Shown: positions 18,589-28,460 of the stretch, piece after piece | Position numbering within the stretch: position 1 is the stretch's first letter | Layout of the letters: each line of letters starts with the position of its first letter | Assembly: GCF_000517105.1 (NCBI RefSeq) | Contig: NZ_KI912154.1 | Coordinates: 222,441-286,440 of the forward strand | Direction: 5' to 3' | Origin: Fischerella sp. PCC 9605 | GTDB taxonomy: Bacteria; Cyanobacteriota; Cyanobacteriia; Cyanobacteriales; Nostocaceae | Length of the DNA stretch: 64,000 nt | Translations under genes and position numbers: made by a program | Notes under the pieces: generated by a model | Databases searched by the model: none | Told to the model about the DNA's origin: nothing | The model's input: only the letters and a program-made list of their open reading frames with translations

Positions 18589-21500
18589 TTACCCAATTTT
18601 GAAATTACTAACACTGGCTTGTAATTGCTGGTAAATTTCTAATGTTTTTTGGAGAGACGCGGACACTTTGCGATAGGAACTGCTGGTCATTTCAGATACT
18701 TTGGCTATTTCTTTCATTAAATGGATGACTTCTTTAGAAGTTTGTACCTGAGATACTATAGCGTTAGATATTGACTGTACCAAGTTGTCAAGTTGGCAAC
18801 AAATATTGAGCATTTGATTCAAGCTGTGTTTGCTATCTTCAATCAAATGAGTTATTTCTACTACCTGTACGCTTCCCAGTTCTATTGTCTTAACTACTTC
18901 ACCAACTTCTAGTTGCATACTGGCAGCAATTCCTTCAATTTCACTAGTGACTGTGGTGCTTTGCGCTGCCAGTGCAGCCACTTCTTCAGAAAAAGAGACT
19001 AAACCTTGACTGTGTTCACCTGCGCGTGCTCCTTCAATGCCAGCGTTGATCGCTAGCAAGTTGGTTTGCAAAGAAATTTGATTGATTAAGGAGGCCAAAC
19101 GTGAAATTTGTTGGGAATGTTCCCCTAAACGCTTGAGTTTTTTAGCCGTTTCTCCAATTGATTCTCGCAAGCTAAAGATATTCTCGACGGTGAGATCCAT
19201 TGCTGCGTCACCAAGTTCGACGGTTGGAGAGGCGGTGCGAGCAACTGCTGTGGCTAGTCTGGCATTTTTGGCTACACCTTTGATGGAAAGTCTGATTTGA
19301 TCAACTGCATCGAGAGAACGGTCGATTTCCTGTGTTTGTTTGAATGTGTCAATTGCCAGTTGACCGATCGCCCCAGAATTTTCGGCGATCGCTGTATTCA
19401 AATGGGTAGCAGCTGTTCTGACTTGGATGACAATCTCTCGCAAGTTTTCAACAATGAAGTTACAAAAGTCTGCGATCGCGCCGATTTCGCCCTTACTGAC
19501 TTCCACACGTACTGTCAAGTCACCCCTTTTGGCTCCAGCCACATTATCTAGGAGTTTGTTTAGCTCCTGTTGCAGTTGTTCTGATTGCTGACGTTGCTCT
19601 TGGGTAGCTTTTTCGCTTTGCTCTAAAAGATTAGCTCGCTCTAAAGCCAGTCCTACCAATCTGGCGAATTGCTCAAATAAATCCATTTCCGCCTGTTGCC
19701 ACACACGAGTTCTAGTACACTGATGGGCAATTAACAAGCCTAGTAAGTTACTCCCCAACAAAATAGGTGCTTCCAAATGGGCTTTGACTGCAAATGATTC
19801 TAGCTGTTTGATGTAAAACTCCGAAAAACCTGCTTGGTAAATGTTGTTAGTAGCCAGCACACCACCTTGGCGATACCTTTCCACGTAATCTTGCAAACTC
19901 GTTTCATGAAATCTTGTTTCTAAAGTGCCAGGTAAACCCTCAACTACGGACTCAGCGAGAATACTACCTTGCCAATTCTGATCAAATTTACAGATGACAA
20001 CTCGATCCACCTTTAAGGCTTTACGGATATCTTGAACTGCCAAATTGTAAATTTCCTGAGAGTTGAGAGTTCCAGATAAGTGAATGGCAAAGTCTTTCAG
20101 TACCTGGCTCACCTCTAATAAACTTACTCGTTCTAAAGCCAGTCCAACTTGAACTGCCAACTGCCTTAAGAAATTAATTTCAAAAGGTTGCCAAACATGG
20201 GGAGCCCAGCAATAATGAGCCATCAAGAAGCCAAAGATTTGATTATCTTTGAGAATTGGTGTTGCCAATATCGCCTTGACTTGCAGTCTTTCCATCAACT
20301 TGAGATGCTCAGGAGTTAATTCTGCCTCGAAGACGTTATTGGCAATGAGCACCCCACCAGTGGTGTAGGCTTCCATGAGTTGTCTGGCAATGGAACTATC
20401 TTCAATAGTGTCCCCCAAAGTTAGGGGTAATCCAGGAGCAACGGACTCAGCTACAACTTGCCCCCTACCATGAGCATTAAAGTGATAGACGACAACTCGA
20501 TGCGCTCCTAATGCTTGTCTGGCCTCTATAACCGTAGTGTTAAATAAATCTTCACAACTGAGTGACTGGCGAATTGCCGTTAAGATGTTTGTGAATATCC
20601 TTAAGCGCTCAGCTTCGGCTTTTTGTTTGTGCAGCAGGTCTTGTAGCTGGTCTGCCATGCGGTTAATACTGCCTCCGAGGGTAGCAAATTCATTTTCACC
20701 CTGGACAGTAATGCGAGTATCAAAATTACCTCTCGCCAGTTTTTTCACTACCGTAATTGCAGTTTGAATTGGCAGAGTCAGACGGTTTGCTAAAATGGTG
20801 GCGATCGCACCTACTAGCAACGCCGTTACAATCGTTCCAATTGCCAATATCAGCAATAATTGTTTTTGAGTCGCCAGTGCAATAGCTTTATCCGTACTCA
20901 AAACTAATTTCCAATTCAGGTTTGGCAAACCTTCTATTCTTTGCCAAGGAACAAAAGTTGTTAAGTCTTCAGCATTGCCTTTTCGATCGGGTAATGTACG
21001 CGTCACTACCCGTTGGGCTGTTTGCAGCTGTTCCCAATTCGGAATCACTTTTTGAGCGTTTTTACCCAAGTGATTTTTGTCTGTAGCTAAAAAAATCTTT
21101 CCCGCAGCATCTATGAGCTGGTATTCATCCTTAATTGCCGAAAGTTTATTGAGTGTTTGTGCTAAAGATTGCACGGGTATGACTGCTTGGATAATATAAA
21201 TAGTCTTACCCGTGACACTATCTTTAACAGGTGCAGCCAAGTAAATTTTAGATTGTTGTGGATTTGTTGTTGTGAATGGCTGGCTGATATGAGGTTGATT
21301 AGTGGTGAGAACTGCTTGAAAAGATTCCTGATTTTTTTGGTTAGAAATTGGTTGTCCTTTGGTTTGTAAAAAGACATCTCCATTTAGATCCAAAACGGCG
21401 ATGCTTTCATAAACTTGATAAATTTCCTGCCAATTGTTTACTCGTGCTTCTTTCTCTTGTGCATCTAAATTTTGTCTAAGTGTAGAGTTGGTGAGGAAAT

Positions 21501-21861
21501 TTTGACTGGCAAATAGCTGAATTTCTCCATATCGCTTTCGTAAAAATCGCTCAATATTATTTGATAAATTCAGGGCACTAGTTTGTTTAACATTACTAAT
21601 TTCCTTAGTGAGGGATTGATTGATTAAGTAATAGCTTAGTGCCCCAATTCCCAAGATTGGTAGAGTAGAAATTGCAATAGCAAACGCGATCGCTTTGGTG
21701 CGAAAGCTTGCCTGTTTTACCAATGCTGTGAGGCTATTGATGGGAGAATATACAGAGTAATTTCTGCGCTGTATTACAGTCTCAATTTCAGGTGAAACCA
21801 TAAATGTACGCTGTCGAGAATTGCTGTTTGTCTTCTCGGAATTAATTCTATTAACCATCAA
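18589..21861 (-). CDS. Methyl-accepting chemotaxis protein with Cache, two GAF and two HAMP domains
   Basis: A 1090-aa transmembrane sensor. N-terminal cytoplasmic tail, TM1 (~55-77, AIAFAIAISTLPILGIGALSYY), periplasmic dCache region (~80-330), TM2 (~338-360), HAMP (~361-415), GAF1 (~430-570), GAF2 (~590-740), coiled coil plus a second HAMP (~745-830), and an MCP signalling hairpin whose tip is ISLQTNLLAINAGIEGARAGEHSQGLVSF. Neither GAF has the Cys-His pair (EHLKLME and EFYIKQLE instead), so covalent bilin binding as in PixJ is unlikely. It lies between cheW and the HPt gene, and probably controls phototaxis-like gliding or pilus motility. Ligand unknown. Confidence 0.9.
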   Translation of the reverse strand: MMVNRINSEKTNSNSRQRTFMVSPEIETVIQRRNYSVYSPINSLTALVKQASFRTKAIAFAIAISTLPILGIGALSYYLINQSLTKEISNVKQTSALNLSNNIERFLRKRYGEIQLFASQNFLTNSTLRQNLDAQEKEARVNNWQEIYQVYESIAVLDLNGDVFLQTKGQPISNQKNQESFQAVLTTNQPHISQPFTTTNPQQSKIYLAAPVKDSVTGKTIYIIQAVIPVQSLAQTLNKLSAIKDEYQLIDAAGKIFLATDKNHLGKNAQKVIPNWEQLQTAQRVVTRTLPDRKGNAEDLTTFVPWQRIEGLPNLNWKLVLSTDKAIALATQKQLLLILAIGTIVTALLVGAIATILANRLTLPIQTAITVVKKLARGNFDTRITVQGENEFATLGGSINRMADQLQDLLHKQKAEAERLRIFTNILTAIRQSLSCEDLFNTTVIEARQALGAHRVVVYHFNAHGRGQVVAESVAPGLPLTLGDTIEDSSIARQLMEAYTTGGVLIANNVFEAELTPEHLKLMERLQVKAILATPILKDNQIFGFLMAHYCWAPHVWQPFEINFLRQLAVQVGLALERVSLLEVSQVLKDFAIHLSGTLNSQEIYNLAVQDIRKALKVDRVVICKFDQNWQGSILAESVVEGLPGTLETRFHETSLQDYVERYRQGGVLATNNIYQAGFSEFYIKQLESFAVKAHLEAPILLGSNLLGLLIAHQCTRTRVWQQAEMDLFEQFARLVGLALERANLLEQSEKATQEQRQQSEQLQQELNKLLDNVAGAKRGDLTVRVEVSKGEIGAIADFCNFIVENLREIVIQVRTAATHLNTAIAENSGAIGQLAIDTFKQTQEIDRSLDAVDQIRLSIKGVAKNARLATAVARTASPTVELGDAAMDLTVENIFSLRESIGETAKKLKRLGEHSQQISRLASLINQISLQTNLLAINAGIEGARAGEHSQGLVSFSEEVAALAAQSTTVTSEIEGIAASMQLEVGEVVKTIELGSVQVVEITHLIEDSKHSLNQMLNICCQLDNLVQSISNAIVSQVQTSKEVIHLMKEIAKVSEMTSSSYRKVSASLQKTLEIYQQLQASVSNFKIG

Positions 21862-22028
21862 ATTATCTCTATGTTCAGAAAATGAAATATTTTTTCTTGA
21901 TACAGACTAGTACAGTCTAAAGGAAGCAATAAGCTGATGATATATGCATAATTCCTGTCTACTTCTTGCAGTTCTGCAAATTCGCTGTTTCACGCGAATT
22001 TGCAGGATACTATTCTTGCCATCTTGTA

Positions 22029-22535
22029 CTAGTAGTTATTATGAAAAATTTGAGACTGCACAATAGCTTGTGCATCTAATACCAATAAAATTTCTGTGTC
22101 TTGCCAAATCAATCCACTTAAATAAGGAACCAAACTGTGGGAAATTTGTGAATGAGGCGATTGAATTGTATCAGAGATTAACCTGATAATGCCTTTTATC
22201 TCTGGTACAACTATACCTAGCAGTACTGATTTTATATGAATAATGATGAGATTGTACTGTAGCGATCGATTATTTATAGATTCTAGGTTGAGCATATTTG
22301 GCAAATCAATAACCCAAATTATGCGACTGCGCCAATTCATTAATCCCAGTACACAAGCAGGCATATTTGGCATTGATGCTATAGACTCAACTGGCACAAT
22401 CATTACTTCTTGCGTGTGCCGTATTGGTAAAACAGCAGAGGTGGATTGATTCAATTTAAACTTGAGATAGCCATCTCCCAATTTATTTGGGTTTTGGTTG
22501 ATGAAAATTTTAGTGTTTGGACTGTCCATTGTCAA
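22029..22535 (-). CDS. CheW-like scaffold protein
   Basis: A 168-aa CheW domain (FKLNQSTSAVLPIRHTQEVMIVPVESIASMP, then VLGLMNWRSRIIWVIDLPNMLNL and LGIVVPEIKGIIRL, with strand VPYLSGLIWQDTEILLVLD). CheW couples the MCP to a CheA kinase. An N-terminal extension (~1-22) precedes the domain. The ATG at 22529 is an alternative start. It is downstream of the PatA-like gene and upstream of the MCP, as in pix/tax-type cyanobacterial operons. Confidence 0.85.
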   Translation of the reverse strand: MTMDSPNTKIFINQNPNKLGDGYLKFKLNQSTSAVLPIRHTQEVMIVPVESIASMPNMPACVLGLMNWRSRIIWVIDLPNMLNLESINNRSLQYNLIIIHIKSVLLGIVVPEIKGIIRLISDTIQSPHSQISHSLVPYLSGLIWQDTEILLVLDAQAIVQSQIFHNNY

Positions 22536-22710
22536 AGTAACCGCTGTTACCGATCAAATCACACTCAGCATTGATTTGTGGATTTAGAGTTTATTTACAT
22601 AGGCGCGATCATCTTAGTTGTATGCAAGCAAAAATATAGTCAACTGTGTAAATGGATGTGAAGTTTTTCGATCCATTTCCCATTCCTGAATCATACTTAT
22701 TTTTATCCAG

Positions 22711-24012
22711 CTATTGAATGTGTTGAAAGATTTCTTTAAGTAAATCTGCTTGTGTAAAAGGCTTACTCAAATAGCCTGATGCTCTCACAATCTTAGCTTT
22801 GGCTTTATCTATAAAGCCTGTTCGACCCGTAATCATAATCACTGGTGTGTTTTTAAACTGAGAATGTTTTCGCACCAATGAACACAGTTCATAACCATCT
22901 AAATTGGGCATCTCGATGTCTAGTAAAATTATGTCTGGTTTCAGGCGAATAATTTGCATTAAAGCCTTCAATGGATCGTTGATGCCCACAACAGAAAACA
23001 TTTGATCGTCTAAAAATCTTTGGATAGCATTCACTACTACTGGGCTGTCATCAATGCAGAAGATTGTGTAGATTTTTTTCTCTGTTTGTGGCTGGGAAAT
23101 GAGTGGATGGTTATTGTTGCTAGCGTTAACAGGATGAGGCAATACCTTGGGAGAATGTGGCTTTGGCAATGGTTGCTGAGTTGGTATTGCAGATTGTGGC
23201 TGAACTGGAGGTACAACATGAAGATGCTGTTGCTGTCCCGAAACAGTTGAGGAGTTTGTTGTAGAGGTTTCCGTAGATGCCCTACCCTCATGGGAAGATG
23301 CTGCGCGTCTGTGGTGGGGGGCTTCCTGGTGGTTATCGGCGGGTTGCTGGAAAGATGCTCTTTGGCTGGTTTCCCGTAGATTAGCAACTGCAAATCCAGA
23401 AGCTGATTGGTCATTGCCTAGATGGTGTCGCCCTAATGCGGGTTGCTTTGATGGTGAAGAATCAATATTGCCTGGGCTTGACACACCGCGCGATCGCTTT
23501 TGACAACATTCGACTAGCAAGCGTATATCCAAGTGACAGAACTTTGGCATCTCATCCAAAAAGCTCTCAGGATTAAACTCGTAACTCCCCTCTTTTAAGT
23601 GTAGAAACGGCTCTAATACGTCTAGTGCCAAGTGTTCTATCAATATCCCGGCTTGACCAGAAGTAATATACTTCTGATTGACTAACCAGCAAATCGCTAG
23701 ATAATCTGGATTCGGTATCGCCTGATTCTCAATCCCAGTTTCAAAGATCGCCTGCAACTGCTCTTTAATTCCATGATGAAGAGTAGGAATTTTTTGACTC
23801 AAACGCTGCAAGTGTTTGTAAAGCAGCTCAAACATTTTATCTGTACAGCAGGCATAAACTAGTCTTCCCTCCTCTACATAAATTGACCAAGAAGCTGAAG
23901 CGGTAAACACTTGCAAACAACCAGTAGTGGATTTACTAGTTATTTTCTTCAACAGAAACAGCGGTTGCAGTGTCTGATAAAATCTGTATCTATTGATAGG
24001 AAGTATCTTCAT
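22711..24012 (-). CDS. PatA/PixG-like response regulator (PATAN + REC)
   Basis: A 433-aa protein with an N-terminal PATAN-type domain (~1-175; GCLQVFTASASWSIYVEEGRLVYA, then WLVNQKYIT), a low-complexity Gln/His/Pro/Ser linker (~180-310), and a C-terminal receiver (~316-433). Receiver residues are intact: acidic pair IDD, phosphoacceptor Asp365 (ILLDIEMP), Thr (IMITGR), Lys417 (SKPF). PatA in Anabaena affects heterocyst pattern, while PixG/TaxP proteins act in motility. Position at the head of the cheW-MCP cluster favours a taxis role. Confidence 0.88.
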   Translation of the reverse strand: MKILPINRYRFYQTLQPLFLLKKITSKSTTGCLQVFTASASWSIYVEEGRLVYACCTDKMFELLYKHLQRLSQKIPTLHHGIKEQLQAIFETGIENQAIPNPDYLAICWLVNQKYITSGQAGILIEHLALDVLEPFLHLKEGSYEFNPESFLDEMPKFCHLDIRLLVECCQKRSRGVSSPGNIDSSPSKQPALGRHHLGNDQSASGFAVANLRETSQRASFQQPADNHQEAPHHRRAASSHEGRASTETSTTNSSTVSGQQQHLHVVPPVQPQSAIPTQQPLPKPHSPKVLPHPVNASNNNHPLISQPQTEKKIYTIFCIDDSPVVVNAIQRFLDDQMFSVVGINDPLKALMQIIRLKPDIILLDIEMPNLDGYELCSLVRKHSQFKNTPVIMITGRTGFIDKAKAKIVRASGYLSKPFTQADLLKEIFQHIQ

Positions 24013-24513
24013 GGCTATGGCTCTCAGATAAAATCAAGTTTTACAAATGCAAGTCGTGAATATCCTTGCTATTGCCACACAGCAAAATGGCTCTACTAGT
24101 TGCCATGAAACAGCGCCTGTATCTTGCACTTACTTAACATTAGCTTAAACTTTAGGCACACTCATATAAAGAGTACGTGAAGCGGATGCTACTTGAAAAC
24201 TAATAACGCCCTCCAATCGGAGAGCAACGCGCATCAGACGCCTAATTTTGAGTGGGTTGGGAGCTTCTGCGGCTTGAGTGCTTAGTTGGGATTCTGCTGT
24301 AAATGGCAGACAGGTAATGTACGCACAGACAGTGAAAGGTACTATCCAAATATTTGACAGGTAATCATACTTATTAGCAAGGCTCAGAGTGCGATCGCAC
24401 ATCTGCAAGCCGAAGATGGACGCTCAGAAGTATGGTGGCATATCTATTGTTGTATGCTCTAACTTAGTGAACTATGTCATTAGTTTTGATTAGTTTGTAG
24501 CAAGCACTTAGCA

Positions 24514-24766
24514 CTATGGATGCGTGACGTCTTCCCGCAAGAATTGCACTTCATGCAAACCATCTAAACTCACCAAAACTAATGTAGTGTTCGCTAGTTG
24601 TTTGAATGCTTCCCTACTAAGTCCTACTTTTGCTCACAGCGAAATCTTTAATGACACGACAGGAATAGCGAACTCCTACCAATTGTGGCTGAGGAGATGC
24701 TTGGCTCAGCAATGGTGGAGTACAAGATACAACTGCTATTGGTTCAAAAGAAGGCAATTTCTTCAT
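24514..24766 (-). pseudogene. Possible decayed gene remnant
   Basis: On the minus strand an ATG at 24766 opens a 49-codon frame (MKKLPSFEPIAVVSC … VSKSRT). After its stop another frame reads plausible protein, FKQLANTTLVLVSLDG then LHEVQFLREDVTHP, before a stop near 24514. Two adjacent frames with protein-like sequence suggest a frameshifted C-terminal gene fragment. The parent family is not recognised. Confidence 0.25.
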
Positions 24767-25082
24767 AAGTTCTGAAAACACCCTCTAAACTTTTGTCCTG
24801 ATGATCTGGAAGATTGCCCTGATGATCTGGATAAGTAGTCATCTTGAAGAATTACAATTGCCTAATTAAATAATTTTGCTGTAATTCAACAAGTATACTG
24901 CATACCTAAAAAATAGAAATATCTTCCTAACATTTAGATTACTATAATTTCACGATAATAGTTAAAAACAACGTGAAAAATACTATTTCTAAGTAAAGAA
25001 AATGTGAAACTAAAGTTATTGGCATATGCGAAAAAATGTCAGGAATATTTCAATTCAAGTTTTAATTTTTTAGCTGCTGATA

Positions 25083-25110
25083 CTTAAGTGTACATTTTTG
25101 TACACTTAAG
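25083..25110. repeat. Perfect 12-bp hairpin with TTTT loop
   Basis: cttaagtgtaca and tgtacacttaag are exact reverse complements around a 4-T loop, in a 2-kb region without genes. No T tract follows, so it is not an ordinary terminator. The core resembles the 18429 palindrome. Confidence 0.8.
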
Positions 25111-26154
25111 ATAAAGTTCATTAATTGCTTTTTAGCAGCTAGCATTGCTATAAATACTTCTATCAATATATACCAAATTATTCTGTGGGTTTAGATACAT
25201 TTATATATTTATGGCTACTTTTTTATCAGGCTTCAAAAGTCAGAATAACTGCTTTTTATTACTCACATCATTAGGCTTTTCTAGGCTCACCATTGCATTA
25301 ATCAACTTACGATGAACCTTGTCAAAGAGCTTAATTGAGCTGATTTAGTATGATATTGACTACTGAGGTATATATTCTTAAAATCCGAATTTAATCCGGA
25401 TGAAATGTTTAGGTCAAAATGACAAGCATCTGAAGTATAGGCTGTATCTGCACCAGCGATATCTCAAAAAATACCAACCAGCTAATACATACTACAAAAG
25501 ATTCAAGCTCATAGATAAAATTTGTACATTAACAATGATTGTTTTATTACCGTAAGAATATATATATAGGTTTTGTACACAAGAAATAATGTATGTTTAG
25601 TCAACAAATGTAAAAGTAAAAAATATTGCTCAGTTTTTCTAAAATCAAACTTTTCCGGATTACATGGTAAAAGTCATGTATTGTTATAAGCAAAAAAAAG
25701 TCTAGAGATGTTACACACGTTGTTTTTGAGTAAGCATCTCTAAAACTGCACAAGTTTAACTAGCAGCTTGTGATATAGCTTTTGGCAAACTGATATGTAA
25801 GATGTGAAACTCAGCAATTAAACATTATCCACATCCAAAATGACTAAATATATTTCCTCTTGTTCAACAACAATAAACTTTTAAAGTTGAGTATGGCAAT
25901 GGGTGCTATGCCAGCATTGCTGTCACCCCTCATCCCTCTCAAGAAACATGAGGGAAACGTAAGAGAGATTTTGATACTTTTTTATGCCCAAATAAGTATG
26001 GGCATTTGTCTTAACAAGAACGAAAGGATTATAAAATCTTCTTCTGTGTGTGATAGCAGTTTGTTAAAATCGTAACGCCAACCACTCAACAAAACTTACA
26101 GCAATTATCAATAGAAGCTAAACTACAAAAACTGGAAGTAAAAGCAACGCAACT

Positions 26155-27099
26155 GTGACTGAAATTAGTTTACAAGTAGAAGAACAAGCAGAACGTTTAG
26201 ATCGCTACTTAGCCGAAAAGTGTACAGATCTATCCCGTTCCCGTATCCAGCAGTTAATTGAACAAGGCCAAGTGCAACTCAATGGCAAAGTCTGCACATC
26301 TAAAAAGACAGGGGTGAAAGTGGGCGATCGCATTTCCTTAGAAATTCCCCCAGCAGAACCTCTCGAACTCGCAGCAGAAGATATCCCCCTAGACATCCTT
26401 TACGAAGACGATCAACTATTAATTCTCAATAAACCTGCGGGGTTAGTTGTCCATCCTGCACCCGGCCATCCCGATGGCACATTGGTTAACGCCATCTTAG
26501 CTCATTGTCCCAACCTACCCGGCATTGGCGGCGTGCAGCGTCCGGGAATTGTGCATCGATTGGATAAGGATACAACAGGGGCGATCGCTATTGCTAAAAC
26601 TGAACATGCCCATCAACACCTACAAGCACAACTTAAAGCTAAAACCGCACAGCGAGAATATCTAGGGGTTGTCTACGGTGTTACGAAAACAGAAAGCGGT
26701 ACAGTTAACTTGCCGATCGGTCGCCATCCGGTAGACCGCAAAAAAATGGCTGTTGTCTCCACAGAACAAGGCGGAAGACAAGCAGTTACTCATTGGCGAA
26801 TATTAGAACGCTTAGGCAACTATACATTGATGCACTTTCAACTAGAAACCGGACGCACCCATCAAATTCGCGTCCACAGTGCCCACATGGGTCATCCTAT
26901 TGTTGGCGATCCTGTTTATAGTTCCGGTCATTCGATAGGTGTGAATTTACCTGGTCAAGCACTCCATGCTTGGCGATTAAGGTTACAGCATCCAATTTCC
27001 GGACAGTGGATTGAAGTAACTGCGTCTCCTCCCCAAACCTTTACGACTCTTCTTGAAGTTTTGAGGCGGCGAGTTACTGTATCTTCCCAAAGAAAGTAA
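26155..27099 (+). CDS. rluD: RluA/RluD-type rRNA pseudouridine synthase
   Basis: A 314-aa enzyme that isomerises uridine in 23S rRNA. N-terminal S4 RNA-binding domain (~15-65, RLDRYLAEKCTDLSRSRIQQ), then the catalytic domain with Asp137 in GIVHRLDKDTTG and the motifs ILNKPAGLVVHP and RTHQIRVHSAHMGHPIVGDP. GTG is the start codon. RluD is the closest subfamily, but assignment to a specific uridine is inferred. It is monocistronic and precedes the phycobilisome locus by about 670 bases. Confidence 0.9.
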   Translation: MTEISLQVEEQAERLDRYLAEKCTDLSRSRIQQLIEQGQVQLNGKVCTSKKTGVKVGDRISLEIPPAEPLELAAEDIPLDILYEDDQLLILNKPAGLVVHPAPGHPDGTLVNAILAHCPNLPGIGGVQRPGIVHRLDKDTTGAIAIAKTEHAHQHLQAQLKAKTAQREYLGVVYGVTKTESGTVNLPIGRHPVDRKKMAVVSTEQGGRQAVTHWRILERLGNYTLMHFQLETGRTHQIRVHSAHMGHPIVGDPVYSSGHSIGVNLPGQALHAWRLRLQHPISGQWIEVTASPPQTFTTLLEVLRRRVTVSSQRK

Positions 27100-27768
27100 A
27101 GACTGAGAAATTTTACAGAATTTTCTTAACTCACCTTTACATATCTTCATGTACTCTTATGCATCAAAGCTTCTCTAAACCCGAGAAATATCTGCTTTTA
27201 CCCAGGATGTTTGAGATAAATTTGCAGATTTGGATTTTAAGTATTTTGACTAATGTAGCAAGGCGATAAAACCGTTACATACAATACAGATTTTTTATTT
27301 GTACTCTTTGTGAGAGAGCTAACTAAATTTTGTTTTGACCAGAACAGGATCAAATATTATGTTGCTTTTCTAACCAATAATCTTATAGCAGCACATTTAT
27401 GAAGTTATGTAATGAAAAGTAACTCAATGTAAATCAAGAATTAAATCAACAAGACTATAAGCTTATCTATTCATAAATTTCGTTGAATTATCTAGAGTTT
27501 TACACTTGTTAAATAAAGTTCATAAAAAAAGATCGCAAGCCATATATAAAATACGAACTAGGTTAAAAAGCAATTTAAAAAAATCAAGACAATCAAGGTT
27601 TTTTCGGGCTACATATTTGCACGTGGCAATCATTTTTTTTGATTTTTTAATGTGCAATATTTGCCATGTTTTATATTGCCTATTTGTCATGATGATGTGA
27701 TTGCTTTTAACTCAGAATAAGCTTAATTAATGGCTTGAATTTGCTGCTGTGAATACGAGGAGAAAAAA
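27100..27768. other. pec operon upstream region
   Basis: A 669-base AT-rich leader and promoter region before pecB. No confident -10/-35 pair or regulator site is claimed. A short frame at 27506-27700 is not credible. aatacgaggagaaaaaa just before pecB is a strong ribosome binding site (gaggag). Confidence 0.55.
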
Positions 27769-28287
27769 ATGCTTGACGCTTTTTCTAGAGTAGTTGAACA
27801 AGCTGATAAAAAAGGTGCTTACCTAAGCGGTGACGAAATCAACGGTCTCCAGGGAATGGTTGCTGATAGCAATAAGCGCCTAGATGTAGTTAACCGACTC
27901 ACCAGCAACGCTTCCTCCATAGTGGCGAATGCTTATCGTGCTTTAGTTGCAGAACGTCCACAAGTATTTAATCCTGGTGGTGCTTGCTTCCACCATCGCA
28001 ACCAGGCTGCTTGCATCCGCGATTTAGGATTTATTCTGCGTTATGTCACCTATTCAGTTTTGGCAGGTGATGCCAGCGTTATGGACGATCGCTGTTTGAA
28101 CGGTTTGCGTGAAACCTATCAAGCTCTTGGTACTCCTGGTGATGCAGTTGCTTCTGGAATTCAAAAAATGAAGGAAGCTGCCATCAATATTGCTAACGAT
28201 CCCAATGGCATTACCAGAGGTGATTGCAGTCAGTTAATGTCTGAAGTAGCTAGCTATTTTGACCGCGCTGCTTCTGCCGTTGCTTAA
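27769..28287 (+). CDS. pecB: Phycoerythrocyanin beta subunit
   Basis: A 172-aa light-harvesting globin-like subunit of peripheral phycobilisome rods. Chromophore Cys82 ([11 protein letters not shown], the Cys84 of standard numbering) and Cys153 (RGDCSQL, Cys155) are present. Compared with CpcB, residues 66-78 read [13 protein letters not shown], so residue 72 is Ala rather than the Asn that is methylated in CpcB, and an extra Cys73 is present. This motif and its place before pecA, pecC and the lyase genes identify PecB rather than CpcB. It heads the pec operon, with pecA 173 bases later. Confidence 0.96.
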   Translation: MLDAFSRVVEQADKKGAYLSGDEINGLQGMVADSNKRLDVVNRLTSNASSIVANAYRALVAERPQVFNPGGACFHHRNQAACIRDLGFILRYVTYSVLAGDASVMDDRCLNGLRETYQALGTPGDAVASGIQKMKEAAINIANDPNGITRGDCSQLMSEVASYFDRAASAVA

Positions 28288-28460
28288 TATATTGCTCGTC
28301 ATGCTTTGCACTTTTAAAAAATGTCCTTTGTCATTAGTCATTGGTCATTTGTAATTGCAAAAAAATTAAAGATGCAAGTGAAATGCGTGACATGTTTGCA
28401 GAATTTTTTTCAAGACATTTTTGAGTAATTTGTTGGCAATTTTTGGAGAATAAGTAAATT

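Larger units (their letters stand above)
24013..26154. other. Gene-poor AT-rich stretch, 2.1 kb
   Basis: No convincing intact gene is present. Short frames at 24145-24408 (minus) and 25860-26075 (plus) have no ribosome binding sites or family features. A possible gene remnant (24514-24766, minus) and a perfect hairpin (25083-25110) are listed separately. The remainder is AT-rich with no recognised RNA. An uncharacterised small RNA or leader cannot be excluded. Confidence 0.6.

Noticed and set aside
18589-21861. Calling the MCP a cyanobacteriochrome photoreceptor
   Set aside because: Neither GAF has the chromophore-binding Cys.
24145-24408. 87-codon minus-strand frame (…IRRLMRVALRLEGVISF…)
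   Set aside because: Protein-like at its C-terminus but no recognisable start context or family. Kept only as part of the gene-poor gap.
25860-26075. Plus-strand frame of 71 codons before rluD
   Set aside because: Atypical composition and no ribosome binding site or family features.
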